64,000 nucleotides of DNA from Flammeovirgaceae bacterium UBA2366 (GCA_002344065.1 DDTK01000009.1:1-64000); one strand, 5' to 3'. Shown: positions 52,182-62,280, numbered from the stretch's first letter. A program made the numbers and translations. The notes: generated by a model from the sequence alone, not told the origin.

Positions 52182-53792
52182 ATGAAAAAGAAAGAAGATA
52201 GTCTTTTTAACCTGAACAGGCGCGATATGCTGAAGAGTTTGGCAGGTATACCTATTCTCGGTTCGATTTGGTTTGCCGGTGCTAAAACAACCGTGACCGC
52301 AAAACATGAACGTGAATTTTTGCTTGAGAAGTTAAATATTAAAGCAGCACTACCACCCGCCACAGGCCCAATGAGCGGCAAACCGTTGCGCTTGGGAATC
52401 ATCGGCTTTGGCATACGCGGTGAACAGCTGTGCCGGGCATTGGGATTTGCCACCAAGGAATGGCTGAGTGAAATGAAACAGGCCGCAGAAAAAAATCGGC
52501 ACGATACAAGGCTCTCTGAATTTCTGGCGCAGGAAAACTTAAATGTAAAAATTACTGCAGTTTGTGACGTGTTTGATGTTCATGCCGAACGTGTAGTAGA
52601 TTCTTTTTCCACTGCCGACAATCCGGTTAAGCGTTTTACCACACACAAAGAATTGGTGAACAGCGGTGAAGTAGATGCCGTAATCATTGCAACACCCGAT
52701 CATTGGCATGCTCCTATGGCCATTGATGCGCTGCAGGCAGGTGTTCACGTTTACATTGAAAAACCCATGACGCATACCATTTCTGAAACCTATACACTGC
52801 GTGATGCTGTGCGCGATTCAGGAAAGGTTTTACAAGTCGGCCATCAGCACAGGCAAACCCAAAGTTTTCTGGCGGCCATGGATATCATCCAAAAACAAAC
52901 GCTCGGTCATGTGTCACTGGTACAAACCAACACCAATCGTAATGATGATAACGGTGCATGGCAATACGACATTCATGAAAAGGCATCACCTGAAACCATT
53001 GACTGGGATTTGTTTTTAGGAACAGCACCCAAGGTTCCCTTTAATAAAGAGCATTTCTTCCGGTGGAGAAAGTGGTGGGCTTATGGCTCAGGATTATCCG
53101 GTGATTTGCTTACGCACGATTACGATAGAATAAATTGTATCTTGAAAATGGGCATTCCAAAACTGGTCACAGCTTCAGGCGGAATTTATACCCACCGCGA
53201 TGGACGCAATGTACCTGATGTATTACAAGTAAATATGGAGTACCCTGATTTTAGCACGGGCTCCAGTCAGCCGGCAGGCAAAGAAAAGGGAATGACCTTT
53301 GTTTACAGCGCAACGCTTGGCAATCAGTTTGACCGGCCAACGTACCTGATGGGCCATGATGCTACTATGGAACTCGGTAATGTAATAAGCATTTATGCAG
53401 ATGCCCGAAGTACCCGATATGCTGATATGTTAAATGAAAACCGGATTGACCCGGAGATTCCGATCTATCAATACAATCCATTGGCCAACGCTACCGATGC
53501 TGTTACGTCAGCCACAGCAAAATATTTTGCCAACAAAGGATTGATGTGGACCTACCGCGATGGAAAACGTATCGACTCAACATTTCTGCATATGCGTGAA
53601 TGGCTGAGTTGCATCCGTAATGGTGGCAAGCCCAGCTGTGGCATTGATGAAGGATTTGAAGAAGCCATTTCAGCACACATGGCAGGGTTGTCGTATAAGT
53701 TAGGCAGGGCTGTTGAATGGAATCCGGAAGAAGAAAAAATTGTTGCCAGGCCTGGTGAAGATCTGGATGCTATACTTTTAGCGAATGAGTAA
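52182..53792 (+). CDS. Gfo/Idh/MocA-family oxidoreductase with Tat signal
   Basis: 536 residues. A twin-arginine-type signal (NRRDMLKSLAGIPILGSIWF, residues 11-30) predicts export of a folded cofactor-bound protein to the periplasm. A Rossmann domain follows (LRLGIIGFGIRGEQL, AVIIATPDHWHAPMAIDAL, VYIEKPMTHTI), with a catalytic-like EKP, and a C-terminal dimerization domain. These enzymes oxidize sugars or sugar alcohols with NAD(P). Preceded by doxX. Confidence 0.93.
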   Translation: MKKKEDSLFNLNRRDMLKSLAGIPILGSIWFAGAKTTVTAKHEREFLLEKLNIKAALPPATGPMSGKPLRLGIIGFGIRGEQLCRALGFATKEWLSEMKQAAEKNRHDTRLSEFLAQENLNVKITAVCDVFDVHAERVVDSFSTADNPVKRFTTHKELVNSGEVDAVIIATPDHWHAPMAIDALQAGVHVYIEKPMTHTISETYTLRDAVRDSGKVLQVGHQHRQTQSFLAAMDIIQKQTLGHVSLVQTNTNRNDDNGAWQYDIHEKASPETIDWDLFLGTAPKVPFNKEHFFRWRKWWAYGSGLSGDLLTHDYDRINCILKMGIPKLVTASGGIYTHRDGRNVPDVLQVNMEYPDFSTGSSQPAGKEKGMTFVYSATLGNQFDRPTYLMGHDATMELGNVISIYADARSTRYADMLNENRIDPEIPIYQYNPLANATDAVTSATAKYFANKGLMWTYRDGKRIDSTFLHMREWLSCIRNGGKPSCGIDEGFEEAISAHMAGLSYKLGRAVEWNPEEEKIVARPGEDLDAILLANE

Positions 53793-53820
53793 AATACCAG
53801 AAGCGATTTAAAAACCCGGG

Positions 53821-53910
53821 CGTCATTGCGAACGAATTGAAGCAATCGACTTTCAACATTAAAAACAGGTGTTCCCTGCCCACCGGCAAGCAGGCTCTAT
53901 CGTAATGACG
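53821..53910. repeat. Palindromic repeat bounded by CGTCATTGCG / CGTAATGACG
   Basis: The ends are inverted copies with one mismatch, 90 nt apart, starting CGTCATTGCGAACGAATTGA and then AGCAATCG. This resembles the widespread CGTCATTGCGAG...AGCAATC repetitive elements of many bacteria. Confidence 0.5.
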
Positions 53911-53931
53911 TTCATTCTATTAGAATGAGGC

Positions 53932-54128
53932 CTACTGTTTCAACCTCAACCCAAACAACGGCCTCACCCATGTTAACCTTCGGATGATTTCAAACGAAGC
54001 CATGCATCCGGCCAACGTAAATACCAGCACCAACACAAACTGGAGCTGAACGGGTATGGCCCATTAAACACAAGGTGTGAACTGAGGTACAAAAAAATCA
54101 TGTGCACGATGAAGACGCTGCGGAGAAA
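53932..54128 (-). pseudogene. Remnant of an acyltransferase-3-like membrane protein
   Basis: On the minus strand, a frame reading FLRSVFIVHMIFLYLSSHLV (from 54128) shifts near 54057 into another reading PVQLQFVLVLVFTLAGCMAS, which ends in the LRPLFGLRLKQ-type tail and a stop at 53932. A stop codon precedes the first part. It looks like the last two membrane helices of an acyltransferase-family protein, the rest being lost. Confidence 0.55.
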
Positions 54129-54247
54129 TCACGCGGGGTTGGAGAACTTCAAAACAATAATTACGGCTTTGAGTAAGAAAGCATAATCAAATTTATTTTC
54201 TACCCAGGTAATGTTTTCTCTACCCCCATTAATCCAAGCCAACTAAC

Positions 54248-54724
54248 TTAGCGCTGATAATCAATCTTAGTAATGCGCCAAACAAATTGCCCCGTGGCGG
54301 TTTTTACAATGGCTTCATCGCCTACCGTTTTTGTCAACAACGCCTGCGCCATGGGTGAGTCCATCGAGATGTAATCCGTGGTGCCAATAATTTCTTCCCC
54401 GCCTACAATGCGCAAACGTTTCTTCAACTTCTTCTGTGTATTTTCAATTTCCACCCAGGCCCCAAACATAACCTTCCCCTCCTGAAAGGGCGAGTAGTGT
54501 ACCACCTTTAAGTTATCAATGCATTTGCGCAGATACAGGATGCGCCTGTCAATTTCGCGCAGGCGTTTTTTGTTGTAGTGGTAATCTGCGTTTTCGGAAC
54601 GGTCGCCCAGGCTGGCCGCCCACGAAACTTTTTGGGTGGTGTCGGGTCGTTCTACCCGCCACAAATGGTCCAACTCCGCTTTTAACTTTTCCAGGCCTTC
54701 AGGCGTAATGAGCATGGTCTTCAT
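54248..54724 (-). CDS. greB: Transcription elongation factor GreA/GreB family
   Basis: 158 residues from ATG 54724, the usual GreB length (a longer in-frame start at 54871 has no family support). An N-terminal coiled coil (LITPEGLEKLKAELDHLWRVERPDTTQKV) and the C-terminal FKBP-like domain are both complete. The finger-tip acidic residues are in GDRSENADYHYNKKRLREIDRR. The protein rescues stalled RNA polymerase by stimulating transcript cleavage. Confidence 0.92.
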   Translation of the reverse strand: MKTMLITPEGLEKLKAELDHLWRVERPDTTQKVSWAASLGDRSENADYHYNKKRLREIDRRILYLRKCIDNLKVVHYSPFQEGKVMFGAWVEIENTQKKLKKRLRIVGGEEIIGTTDYISMDSPMAQALLTKTVGDEAIVKTATGQFVWRITKIDYQR

Positions 54725-54911
54725 AGTCGTTGATCGTGCTGGGTTTAGCTTTCGGCTGCAAGAGAAGGTAAATCGGGAGATTATGCAAAATACAATCAAC
54801 GCCTCTGGCTGAATACTTCGTGCGTTACCTGTTGCAACATCTGCAACCTTTGTTTTTGAGTTTTGCAGCATTTAAAACCCTGCAAGCATCAAACTGCCTA
54901 TCTTTGGTAGC

Positions 54912-56339
54912 ATGAAACATCGGATTAGTCTCATCGCAGCTGGGTTTGTTGCGGTATGCTTGCTTACCTGCTTCACTTCATGCCAGGAAAAAGAAAACCT
55001 GGGGCCCTTTGCCGTTAATACCGGTAACAGCACCATACCGTATGTTATTGTGGATACCCATAATGCACAAATTCAATTTGAACCAAAAATTCCTGCCACG
55101 TTAAAGGTATACAACCAAAAAGAGTTGGTGCAGGAAGCACACATTGGCATTGAATACCGGGGCAAAACGTCTTACCGCCTGTCAAACAAAAAAGGTTTTA
55201 ATATCGAAACCATTGATGGCGATGTGTCCTTCTTTGATTTTCCGGAAGAAGAGGATTTTCGCCTGGTAGGGCATATTGTTAACCTGAAAGACAAGTACAT
55301 ATTCGATCATACGCTCATGTACAACTACATCGGTTACGAAATAGCGCGCAGCATGGTTCGTTATGCAAGCCGCTGTCAGTTTATTGAGCTGCAGGTGAAT
55401 AATGAATACCTGGGCGTATACGTGTTCATGGAAAAACTGAAACGCGACAACCACCGCATCAACATCAAATCCTTGAATGCAAGTTCATCCAACATCACAG
55501 GCGGATACATTCTCACCATCGACAAGGTTTCCGTAGGCGATGAAGGAATAGGTAAACCCCTTTCATACTTCGACAACAATTGGGATGATGATGCGCGCTA
55601 CACCGTTTCCAATAGCTTCAGAAGCCGGTACAATATTTTCGGTACTGAACTGGGTTTTGCTCCCTATGGTCCACCATACCATATGCAGCAGTACCTGGAA
55701 ACTTACTTCCTTTATGAGTATCCAAAAGCACAGGATATTACCGCAGCACAAAAAGATTACATCGCGGATTATATCGATGATTTTGAAACGGCCTTGCTAA
55801 CAGATGATTTTAATACCGATGTACGTACGTACACCAACTTTATTGACTTGTCCAGCTTTGTGGATTACTTCATTATCAATGAGCTTTGCAGGAATGTGGA
55901 TGCTTACAGGCTGAGCACCTACCTGGTGAAAGACCGTGATGAAAAGCTGGCGATGGGGCCCGTTTGGGACATGGACATTGGCTTTGATTTTGGTGATCGC
56001 ATTCCTATCGATGATTGGGTGATCAACTACAACAACCACGTGTCGAATGATCCCTGGATGATGCCGTTTTGGTGGCCTCGCCTGATGCAGGACCCGCAAT
56101 TCAAAGCCGCAGTAAAAGCCCGCTGGGCAACCCTGCGTGCCGACAAACTGAGCGACAGCAAGCTCATGCAACTGGTGGACGCTACAGCACAACTGCTCAA
56201 GGAAAATGGTGCCGTGAAGCGCAACTATGCAAAATGGGATCAGGGAATAGGGGTAAACTACGATAATGCGGTTAACGAACTGAAGCTGTTTCTTCAGCAG
56301 CGTGCTGCCTGGATGAATACAACGATTGGGTTGTTTTAA
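54912..56339 (+). CDS. CotH-kinase-family lipoprotein
   Basis: 475 residues. A lipoprotein signal ends in LLTCFTSC (about 17-24). The CotH domain shows EYRGKTSYRLSNKKGFNIET, YVFMEKLKRDNHRINIK and the catalytic-like GPVWDMDIGFDFGDR. CotH proteins are atypical surface kinases or scaffolds. The -7-like TATCTTTG at 54899-54906 would start transcription at or next to the ATG, giving a leaderless mRNA. Confidence 0.9.
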   Translation: MKHRISLIAAGFVAVCLLTCFTSCQEKENLGPFAVNTGNSTIPYVIVDTHNAQIQFEPKIPATLKVYNQKELVQEAHIGIEYRGKTSYRLSNKKGFNIETIDGDVSFFDFPEEEDFRLVGHIVNLKDKYIFDHTLMYNYIGYEIARSMVRYASRCQFIELQVNNEYLGVYVFMEKLKRDNHRINIKSLNASSSNITGGYILTIDKVSVGDEGIGKPLSYFDNNWDDDARYTVSNSFRSRYNIFGTELGFAPYGPPYHMQQYLETYFLYEYPKAQDITAAQKDYIADYIDDFETALLTDDFNTDVRTYTNFIDLSSFVDYFIINELCRNVDAYRLSTYLVKDRDEKLAMGPVWDMDIGFDFGDRIPIDDWVINYNNHVSNDPWMMPFWWPRLMQDPQFKAAVKARWATLRADKLSDSKLMQLVDATAQLLKENGAVKRNYAKWDQGIGVNYDNAVNELKLFLQQRAAWMNTTIGLF

Positions 56340-56365
56340 ATCTCACACGGCTCACAAATTCTTGA

Positions 56366-58867
56366 CTAGAAATCCACCCGCAAAAAAATATTGGGTGTAA
56401 AGGCTAACCCGTTAAGTTGTACTTTCCTTGGCGCATTATCCTCTAACAAATAATAAGCATTAAGTATATTTTCCCGGTTAAGGATATTCCAACACGAAAT
56501 ACCCAGTTGACTTTTTAAGCGAGCACGCGTATAAAAATGCCAGCGAACTGATGCGTCAACCCGAAAATAATTGAGAAGACGCTCATTATTCGGCTCAGCA
56601 TACTGAAGCGTTCCTGAAACCACTTCACCTCCGGACACCAATGAAGTGGTGGGTCTGCCGGTATACCAATTCACACCGGCACCGGTTTCAAGTGTTGAAA
56701 ACCGGTAACTTATGCCTCCACTCAAGGCATGTCGGATGTCGGTATTATTAGGAAATGTGGGGGGAATCAGAGCCCCGAAATCATAATCATTTTTTGAAAG
56801 GGAATACCGAAGCCACTGCACCGAGCGTTTGCTTTGCCGGTTAACCAATATATCAATACCATTAATCGTGTAGGTACCTTGGCTACGCACAAATTCAAAT
56901 TGATTTTGAAAACCCTGGCTTGATGTTATAATGCCTTGCACCTGTTTGGTATAGGCTTCCATATGTACAAACCACTCCGCGCGTTTCCACAACAATCCGG
57001 CAGAAAGTTGCCGACTGCGCACCAGGGGTATGTCTTCATCATTGCTCATTACCCACCGGCTTTTTTCAACGCCTAAAAAGTCGCTCTGATCATCCACCAC
57101 CTGTACGTTGGATTGCGATTTCATCTCACCCATAATCTCAAGGGTAAAGTGCTGAGCTATGGTTTGGGTAAACACCAGACGAGGTTCAACTGTAAATGCA
57201 CTTACCCTACGGTAATAGTTTGCACGTATGCCCGGGCGAAGGTTTGTTCGTTCATGGAACCATGAAAAGTTACCCTCGGCAAATATGGCATGATTGCGCA
57301 TGACTTCTTTTATACGTCTTTCGAATGGTGGATTGTCAACCACATCAGCGTTGGTTATACCGGTTTCAACAAACTGATACCCGGCCTGCACGTAAGCATG
57401 AGGATTCACCTCGAACAGCGAATAAACTTTTAAGCCGGTTTCCAACACGGTATTCTGTTGCGCCAAAATTTGCTCATCTGCAATATTTTGATTCAAAGCA
57501 TCCAAAGCATAATGCGAATAGTATCCTTCAGCAACAGTTTTTATCCGGTTGCTCCATAACCGGCTATAGGTAAGCCCGCTTCCCAAACTTTGTTGTTCCA
57601 GGGTACTTTCCTTTTGCACCGGGGTTCCGTTACGTTCACCGGTTTCGGCATAGGTTAATGCGTTGCCGATGGTGAAGAATGAAGCGCTCAGTTTATCACG
57701 CGGTGTGATATCGTAAAGGAGTTTTCCGCTGATATCATAAAACTCAAAATCCTCATCTTGTGTAAGGTTGCCGGTTAGGTCCGAATCTGAAAAAGCCCGT
57801 GAAAAATACTGTCGGTAGGTAGGTGTGCGCCATGAAGTCGGCACGGAATGCCTGCCCGAAAGCTGAAGAGATAAATTGGAAGCAAGTGGAACGTGAACGT
57901 ATCCATCAGCGTAAAGCAGGTTCATGCCTAAACTGCCCGAAGTGTTAGTGGCCACATTATTTTCAGTAACCATGGAAATTGTGCCGGAAACACCATCACC
58001 ATAATATGCACCCGTACCGTTCTTGATCAGGTTTACACTTTTGGTCACGTGCGGATTTATTCCGGATATCAACCCGAAAAAATGACCTGTCTGATAAATT
58101 TTTATCCCATCATACAAAAACAGGTTTTGATCATTTGTTCCGCCCCTGATGTTAAGTTCGGCAGCCGACTCCTGGATGCTGTTCACACCGGGTACATATT
58201 GCAAAGCTTGTAGCGCATCCGGCTGAGGTAAGCCGGGCAAGATGCCTAACACCTTGTGGTGAAGCGTTATGGAACCATCCGTTTTTCGTTCCATTCCAGA
58301 GGTGATCACATCGGCAACCGTCACCTCTTCCAATAACGTGCGGGCAACGGGCAACACAATGATTTTACAACCCTCGGAGGCAACAGTAACCCTTACGGAT
58401 TCATATCCGAGAGAAACTATGTTGAGTGTTGACGATTGCTGCAGCGCTAACTCAAAATAACCGACATCATTACTATAGGTAAACGCAGCACCCGATTGAA
58501 TGGCAGCACCTGAAACGGGTTCGCCAGTTTCAGAAGAGCGAAGGTATCCGCACAACACATCAGGCTTTTGCAGATCAGTTTTTGTAATGGCGATATACCG
58601 TTGATTGATGAGTTCAAAATCCAGACCCGTTTCGTCATGCAATTGCTTCAGGCATTGCTCCAGATTTGCTTCACGCGAAGGAGGGATAACCTTTGCGCTG
58701 GCTTCAATTGTTTCATCAGCATAAGTAAATGCAACAGCAAATTTTTTTTCAAGTGAATACAATACGGTTAGTAAAGACTGAGAACCGGTTTGTTGAGCAG
58801 CGGCTGGTAATGAACATGCCAATAGTATGATGGCTGTTGCAATTGACCTGCCCATATTATTCACCAT
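56366..58867 (-). CDS. TonB-dependent receptor with STN-like N-terminus
   Basis: 833 residues: signal peptide, STN domain (LLTVLYSLEKKFAVAFTYADETI), carboxypeptidase-like sandwich (LCGYLRSSETGEPVSGAAIQ), plug (VPGVNSIQESAAELNIRGGTNDQN) and barrel ending in LAFTPNIFLRVDF. It overlaps the fecR gene by 11 nt and follows sigma and FecR genes, so it is a signalling receptor. It lacks a SusD partner, more like siderophore-type receptors. Confidence 0.93.
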   Translation of the reverse strand: MVNNMGRSIATAIILLACSLPAAAQQTGSQSLLTVLYSLEKKFAVAFTYADETIEASAKVIPPSREANLEQCLKQLHDETGLDFELINQRYIAITKTDLQKPDVLCGYLRSSETGEPVSGAAIQSGAAFTYSNDVGYFELALQQSSTLNIVSLGYESVRVTVASEGCKIIVLPVARTLLEEVTVADVITSGMERKTDGSITLHHKVLGILPGLPQPDALQALQYVPGVNSIQESAAELNIRGGTNDQNLFLYDGIKIYQTGHFFGLISGINPHVTKSVNLIKNGTGAYYGDGVSGTISMVTENNVATNTSGSLGMNLLYADGYVHVPLASNLSLQLSGRHSVPTSWRTPTYRQYFSRAFSDSDLTGNLTQDEDFEFYDISGKLLYDITPRDKLSASFFTIGNALTYAETGERNGTPVQKESTLEQQSLGSGLTYSRLWSNRIKTVAEGYYSHYALDALNQNIADEQILAQQNTVLETGLKVYSLFEVNPHAYVQAGYQFVETGITNADVVDNPPFERRIKEVMRNHAIFAEGNFSWFHERTNLRPGIRANYYRRVSAFTVEPRLVFTQTIAQHFTLEIMGEMKSQSNVQVVDDQSDFLGVEKSRWVMSNDEDIPLVRSRQLSAGLLWKRAEWFVHMEAYTKQVQGIITSSQGFQNQFEFVRSQGTYTINGIDILVNRQSKRSVQWLRYSLSKNDYDFGALIPPTFPNNTDIRHALSGGISYRFSTLETGAGVNWYTGRPTTSLVSGGEVVSGTLQYAEPNNERLLNYFRVDASVRWHFYTRARLKSQLGISCWNILNRENILNAYYLLEDNAPRKVQLNGLAFTPNIFLRVDF

Positions 58868-59774
58868 GAAAAATGCGTATTTCCGAGTCGGTTATTTTAT
58901 ACGTTAAGTTAAGCGGTAGAGAAATAGCCTGGAGGGCTGTGGTAAGGTCCTTGTGTGGAAACTTACCCGTGTAGCGTTGTAAGGTATCTACGTGTTCCAG
59001 CTTCACCACTATACCGTATTGTCTTTCCAACTCATGCACCACTTCAAAAAGAGGAACACTCTGAAATGAACTCTCGCGATTTAACCAGGCGGGCAATGCT
59101 TCGGTGGCGAACACAGCTTGTGTAATTGATTTATCCGATTCACGATAATAATCCTGACGGGCTAATTGAACAGTTTCACCGGAACCTTTTACCTCAACGC
59201 GACCTTCATAGCACACCACTTCATAAAACCCTGGGCGGTCTTTCACGGTAAAGCGAGTACCCAGCACCGTTACCTGCCCGCGTGGAGTAATCACCTGAAA
59301 TGATTTTCCCTTTTCAACATCAAAATATGCTTCTCCATCAAGTACAATTTTTCTTTCGCGCGACCATCGATCCGCTGAAAATGAAACTGAAGACATGGCA
59401 TTTAATGTCATTACAGATTTATCAGGAAGTGTTACCTGCCGTGTTTCGCCTGCGGCTGTAGCATACTGTACGTTCTGATCTAATGAAAAATAATCTTTAA
59501 GAAAATAGAAAATGATTGAACCCATCAGCAGCACCGCAGCAATACGGTAAACCACACGCCAGTCTATAGCAAGTACCCTGGCTTTTCGGGAAGTGCGGGC
59601 TTTTACCTTTTCAAATGAAGCATGGATATCCAACGGAGCGGGCTGAAAATTTTTTAACGCACGGTCCATACGCTGCAACGACTGAAACGCATCCGTTTTT
59701 ACAAACTGATCACGCTCGTGGTCCGCTAAGGTACCCGCCAGCCATTTTTCGATGTAATCCCGGTTGTTCATCAA
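58857..59774 (-). CDS. FecR-family anti-sigma factor
   Basis: 305 residues: cytoplasmic N-terminus (EKWLAGTLADHERDQFV), membrane helix (VVYRIAAVLLMGSIIFYFL), FecR domain (EAYFDVEKGKSFQVITPRGQVTVLGTRF) and C-terminal DUF4974-like domain. It regulates the downstream receptor and works with the upstream ECF sigma factor. Confidence 0.93.
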   Translation of the reverse strand: MMNNRDYIEKWLAGTLADHERDQFVKTDAFQSLQRMDRALKNFQPAPLDIHASFEKVKARTSRKARVLAIDWRVVYRIAAVLLMGSIIFYFLKDYFSLDQNVQYATAAGETRQVTLPDKSVMTLNAMSSVSFSADRWSRERKIVLDGEAYFDVEKGKSFQVITPRGQVTVLGTRFTVKDRPGFYEVVCYEGRVEVKGSGETVQLARQDYYRESDKSITQAVFATEALPAWLNRESSFQSVPLFEVVHELERQYGIVVKLEHVDTLQRYTGKFPHKDLTTALQAISLPLNLTYKITDSEIRIFHGE

Positions 59775-59826
59775 TCCATTAACCTGTGTATAAAACCGTT
59801 AACCGACAAAAACTCCTACCCATCTT

Positions 59827-60336
59827 TCAAAATTTACCCAACTTTTCTTGTAGTCGTTCAACGGCTTTATATATCCTTTTTTCAACTGCTTTCTGCGAAA
59901 TGCCCAGGCGTTCCGCTATCTCCCGATGCTTCAATCCTTCAGCCCGGTTCATCATAAAAGTAACCCGTTGATCCTCTGGTAAATCCTCCAACGCCTGTTT
60001 CAGGCGTTCCATATATTCGGTTTCCTCCAATACATAGTGCGGGGAAACATCGGTAGGTACGTCAGTATGTTCCTTTTGGTAATTCAAAACAGTCTTTTTT
60101 CTTGCCAAATCGTTCAGCATCTGGTTGTTGGCCACCGTAAACAAGAACGATTTTGCCTTTTCCGGGCTTACTTTAGAACAATTAGCCCACAAACGGGCAA
60201 AGGCCTCCTGCATTAAATCTTCAGGATTATTTTCAGAGCCGTATTTATAATAGAGGAAATTATACAGGTCGCGTGAATAGGTTTCGAAAATTTTTCGAAA
60301 TACAGAATCATCACAAACGTGCCGGTTATCATTCAT
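59827..60336 (-). CDS. ECF RNA polymerase sigma factor
   Basis: 169 residues with region 2 (YSRDLYNFLYYKYGSENNPE, EDLMQEAFARLW) and region 4 (LPEDQRVTFMMNRAEGLKHREIAERLGISQKAVEKRI). First gene of the sigma / fecR / TonB receptor locus, 52 nt from fecR. Two Asp-rich lipoprotein genes are divergent from it. Confidence 0.94.
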   Translation of the reverse strand: MNDNRHVCDDSVFRKIFETYSRDLYNFLYYKYGSENNPEDLMQEAFARLWANCSKVSPEKAKSFLFTVANNQMLNDLARKKTVLNYQKEHTDVPTDVSPHYVLEETEYMERLKQALEDLPEDQRVTFMMNRAEGLKHREIAERLGISQKAVEKRIYKAVERLQEKLGKF

Positions 60337-60438
60337 AGGCCTGTAGGCAATTTAAGTGGTAATCAGGATAACGCATAAGCAAGTGTTCTATCTTCCTATA
60401 AATTCAAATAATTTTCATTGCGCGGTAGGACTTTTGAC

Positions 60439-61518
60439 ATGAAGCCGGTTCTATTGGTGATTATGGGCAGCTCAACTGAATATAATAACATAGTTAAAAA
60501 GATAAGCCAGTGGTTGGTGATCTTTTTGGCTATAACTTCATTCGTTGCTTGCCAGGAAGAGGAGAGCCTAATCAAACTGCCACCCGATGATGCTGCCATT
60601 ACCGTTGAATCGCCCGTGGCGCAACTGTTGCTCAGGGTAGCCACTTTAGATGGATCATCAGACAATATTTTGGATCAGTCGAGTTGCCTCACCATTGTTT
60701 TACCCGTCACCGTTATTGTAGATGATGAAACAATTGTTGTAACCTCACCTGCCGATTTTGATCTTGTAGAGGATGCTCTTGACGATGACGATGACGGAGC
60801 AGTAGCCTTTATATTTCCCATTGAGGTAATCCTTCCCGATTATTCGCGTGTTACCGTAACCAGCCAGTCACAACTTTCCAGCCTGATTGAAAATTGTGAA
60901 GATCAAGACGATATTGAATGCATTGATATAAAATATCCGATTTCGATAAAGCTTTACGACACGAACAATCAGGTTTCCGATGTTATTACCATCACCAGTG
61001 ATGAGTCGCTTTACAATTTTCTCCGTCAGCTTTCCGAAAACACATATATAAGTATTCAGTTTCCTGTAACACTTATAAACAGTGATGGCGCTGAACTGGT
61101 TGTTGGGAACTATGACGAACTGGAAACTGCGATTCTACTTTCAGAAGATGATTGTGATGATGATGATGGTACTGATTTTGAATTTGTACAAATACTGACT
61201 GCTGGGAACTGGATAGTTGATTCCTTTATAGATGAGGGCGATGATCAGACAAACGATTGGGCAAACTATGTTTTAAAATTTAACGCTGATGGTTCCCTTA
61301 CCGCCTCTAACGGAAACACTGAACTATCCGGAACCTGGCATGCCGATACCGATGATGGTGAATTGGAATTGACTATTCAGCTTATAGCCGGTAATCCTTT
61401 TGATGACATCAACGAAGACTGGACTGTTAAGCAATATGATTCCTCACTCATTAAGCTGGAAGATGAGGATGATCAGGAACCCGGTGAATTAAAAACACTT
61501 ACTTTAAAAAAGATTTAA
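60439..61518 (+). CDS. Asp-rich lipoprotein with four internal repeats and a lipocalin-like C-terminus
   Basis: 359 residues from ATG 60439 (ATG 60463 would still keep the signal QWLVIFLAITSFVAC). Four repeats of about 50-75 residues each begin with a strand like IVLPVTVIV, FIFPIEVIL, IKYPISIKL and IQFPVTLIN and are joined by acidic DDDD-type loops. The last 110 residues (AGNWIVDSFIDEG... KFNADGSLTASNG...) resemble Bacteroidota lipocalin-like domains. Calcium binding by the acidic loops is plausible. It is divergent from the sigma gene. Confidence 0.75.
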   Translation: MKPVLLVIMGSSTEYNNIVKKISQWLVIFLAITSFVACQEEESLIKLPPDDAAITVESPVAQLLLRVATLDGSSDNILDQSSCLTIVLPVTVIVDDETIVVTSPADFDLVEDALDDDDDGAVAFIFPIEVILPDYSRVTVTSQSQLSSLIENCEDQDDIECIDIKYPISIKLYDTNNQVSDVITITSDESLYNFLRQLSENTYISIQFPVTLINSDGAELVVGNYDELETAILLSEDDCDDDDGTDFEFVQILTAGNWIVDSFIDEGDDQTNDWANYVLKFNADGSLTASNGNTELSGTWHADTDDGELELTIQLIAGNPFDDINEDWTVKQYDSSLIKLEDEDDQEPGELKTLTLKKI

Positions 61519-61535
61519 CTCTAAACTTGATTATT

Positions 61536-62246
61536 ATGAAAATGAGAATGTTTGCATTTGTACTGTTGGCCGCTGTGATGGTGTGGGGATGTTCAAACGA
61601 TGATCCTGCTCTTCAAGGTGTGGCCTTTAAAATGAAAGCCACCACAACATCGTCTGCCATTAACCCGGGTGGACGTGTAATGAATTCGGCTTATACTTTT
61701 ACGAAAGCACTTGTAGGTGTAAGCGAAGTTGAGTTTGAGAACGATGACGATGATGATTCAGGTGATGATGATGATCTCGAAATTGAATTTGAAGGAAGGT
61801 ATGTGGTGGATCTCATTGCCGGAACAAGTAGCCCGGAGTTTGGTATCAGCAACATTGATCCGGGATTATACAATGAAGTGGAGATTGAGTTAGGCAATTT
61901 TCTGGAAGGTGGTAATTCCATGTTCGTGAGCTTTACGTATCAACCCGATGCAGGCGAGCCAATCCAGGTGGAGTTCTCAACTAAAGCCAAGCTGGAAATT
62001 GAGATAGAGTATAGCAATGGATTTACCATGCAGCCCGATGTACTGAGCAACGTACTCGTACTACTTGATCTTGATACATTGTTGGCATCCGTTGATTTAA
62101 GTCAGGCCAACGTAGATGAAGATGGTGTCATTCGTATCAATGAAACCTCCAATACAAATCTCGCACAACTCATTGTATCAAATTTCGATGATGCTTGCGA
62201 TACAGGGTACGATGACGATGATGACGATGAATTTGATGATGATTGA
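61536..62246 (+). CDS. Asp-rich lipoprotein, DUF4382-like
   Basis: 236 residues from ATG 61536. Lipoprotein signal ends in AVMVWGC. The core (FTKALVGVSEVEFE, RYVVDLIAGTSSPEFGIS, IDPGLYNEVEIELG) resembles DUF4382-type proteins. Two poly-Asp tracts (DDDDDSGDDDD and a C-terminal YDDDDDDEFDDD) are encoded by repeated GATGAC/GATGAT codons. It follows the repeat lipoprotein by 17 nt, so both form one operon, followed by a terminator. Confidence 0.7.
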   Translation: MKMRMFAFVLLAAVMVWGCSNDDPALQGVAFKMKATTTSSAINPGGRVMNSAYTFTKALVGVSEVEFENDDDDDSGDDDDLEIEFEGRYVVDLIAGTSSPEFGISNIDPGLYNEVEIELGNFLEGGNSMFVSFTYQPDAGEPIQVEFSTKAKLEIEIEYSNGFTMQPDVLSNVLVLLDLDTLLASVDLSQANVDEDGVIRINETSNTNLAQLIVSNFDDACDTGYDDDDDDEFDDD

Positions 62247-62280
62247 TAATGGCTGATTGACTGAAGGCACGACTGAACAA

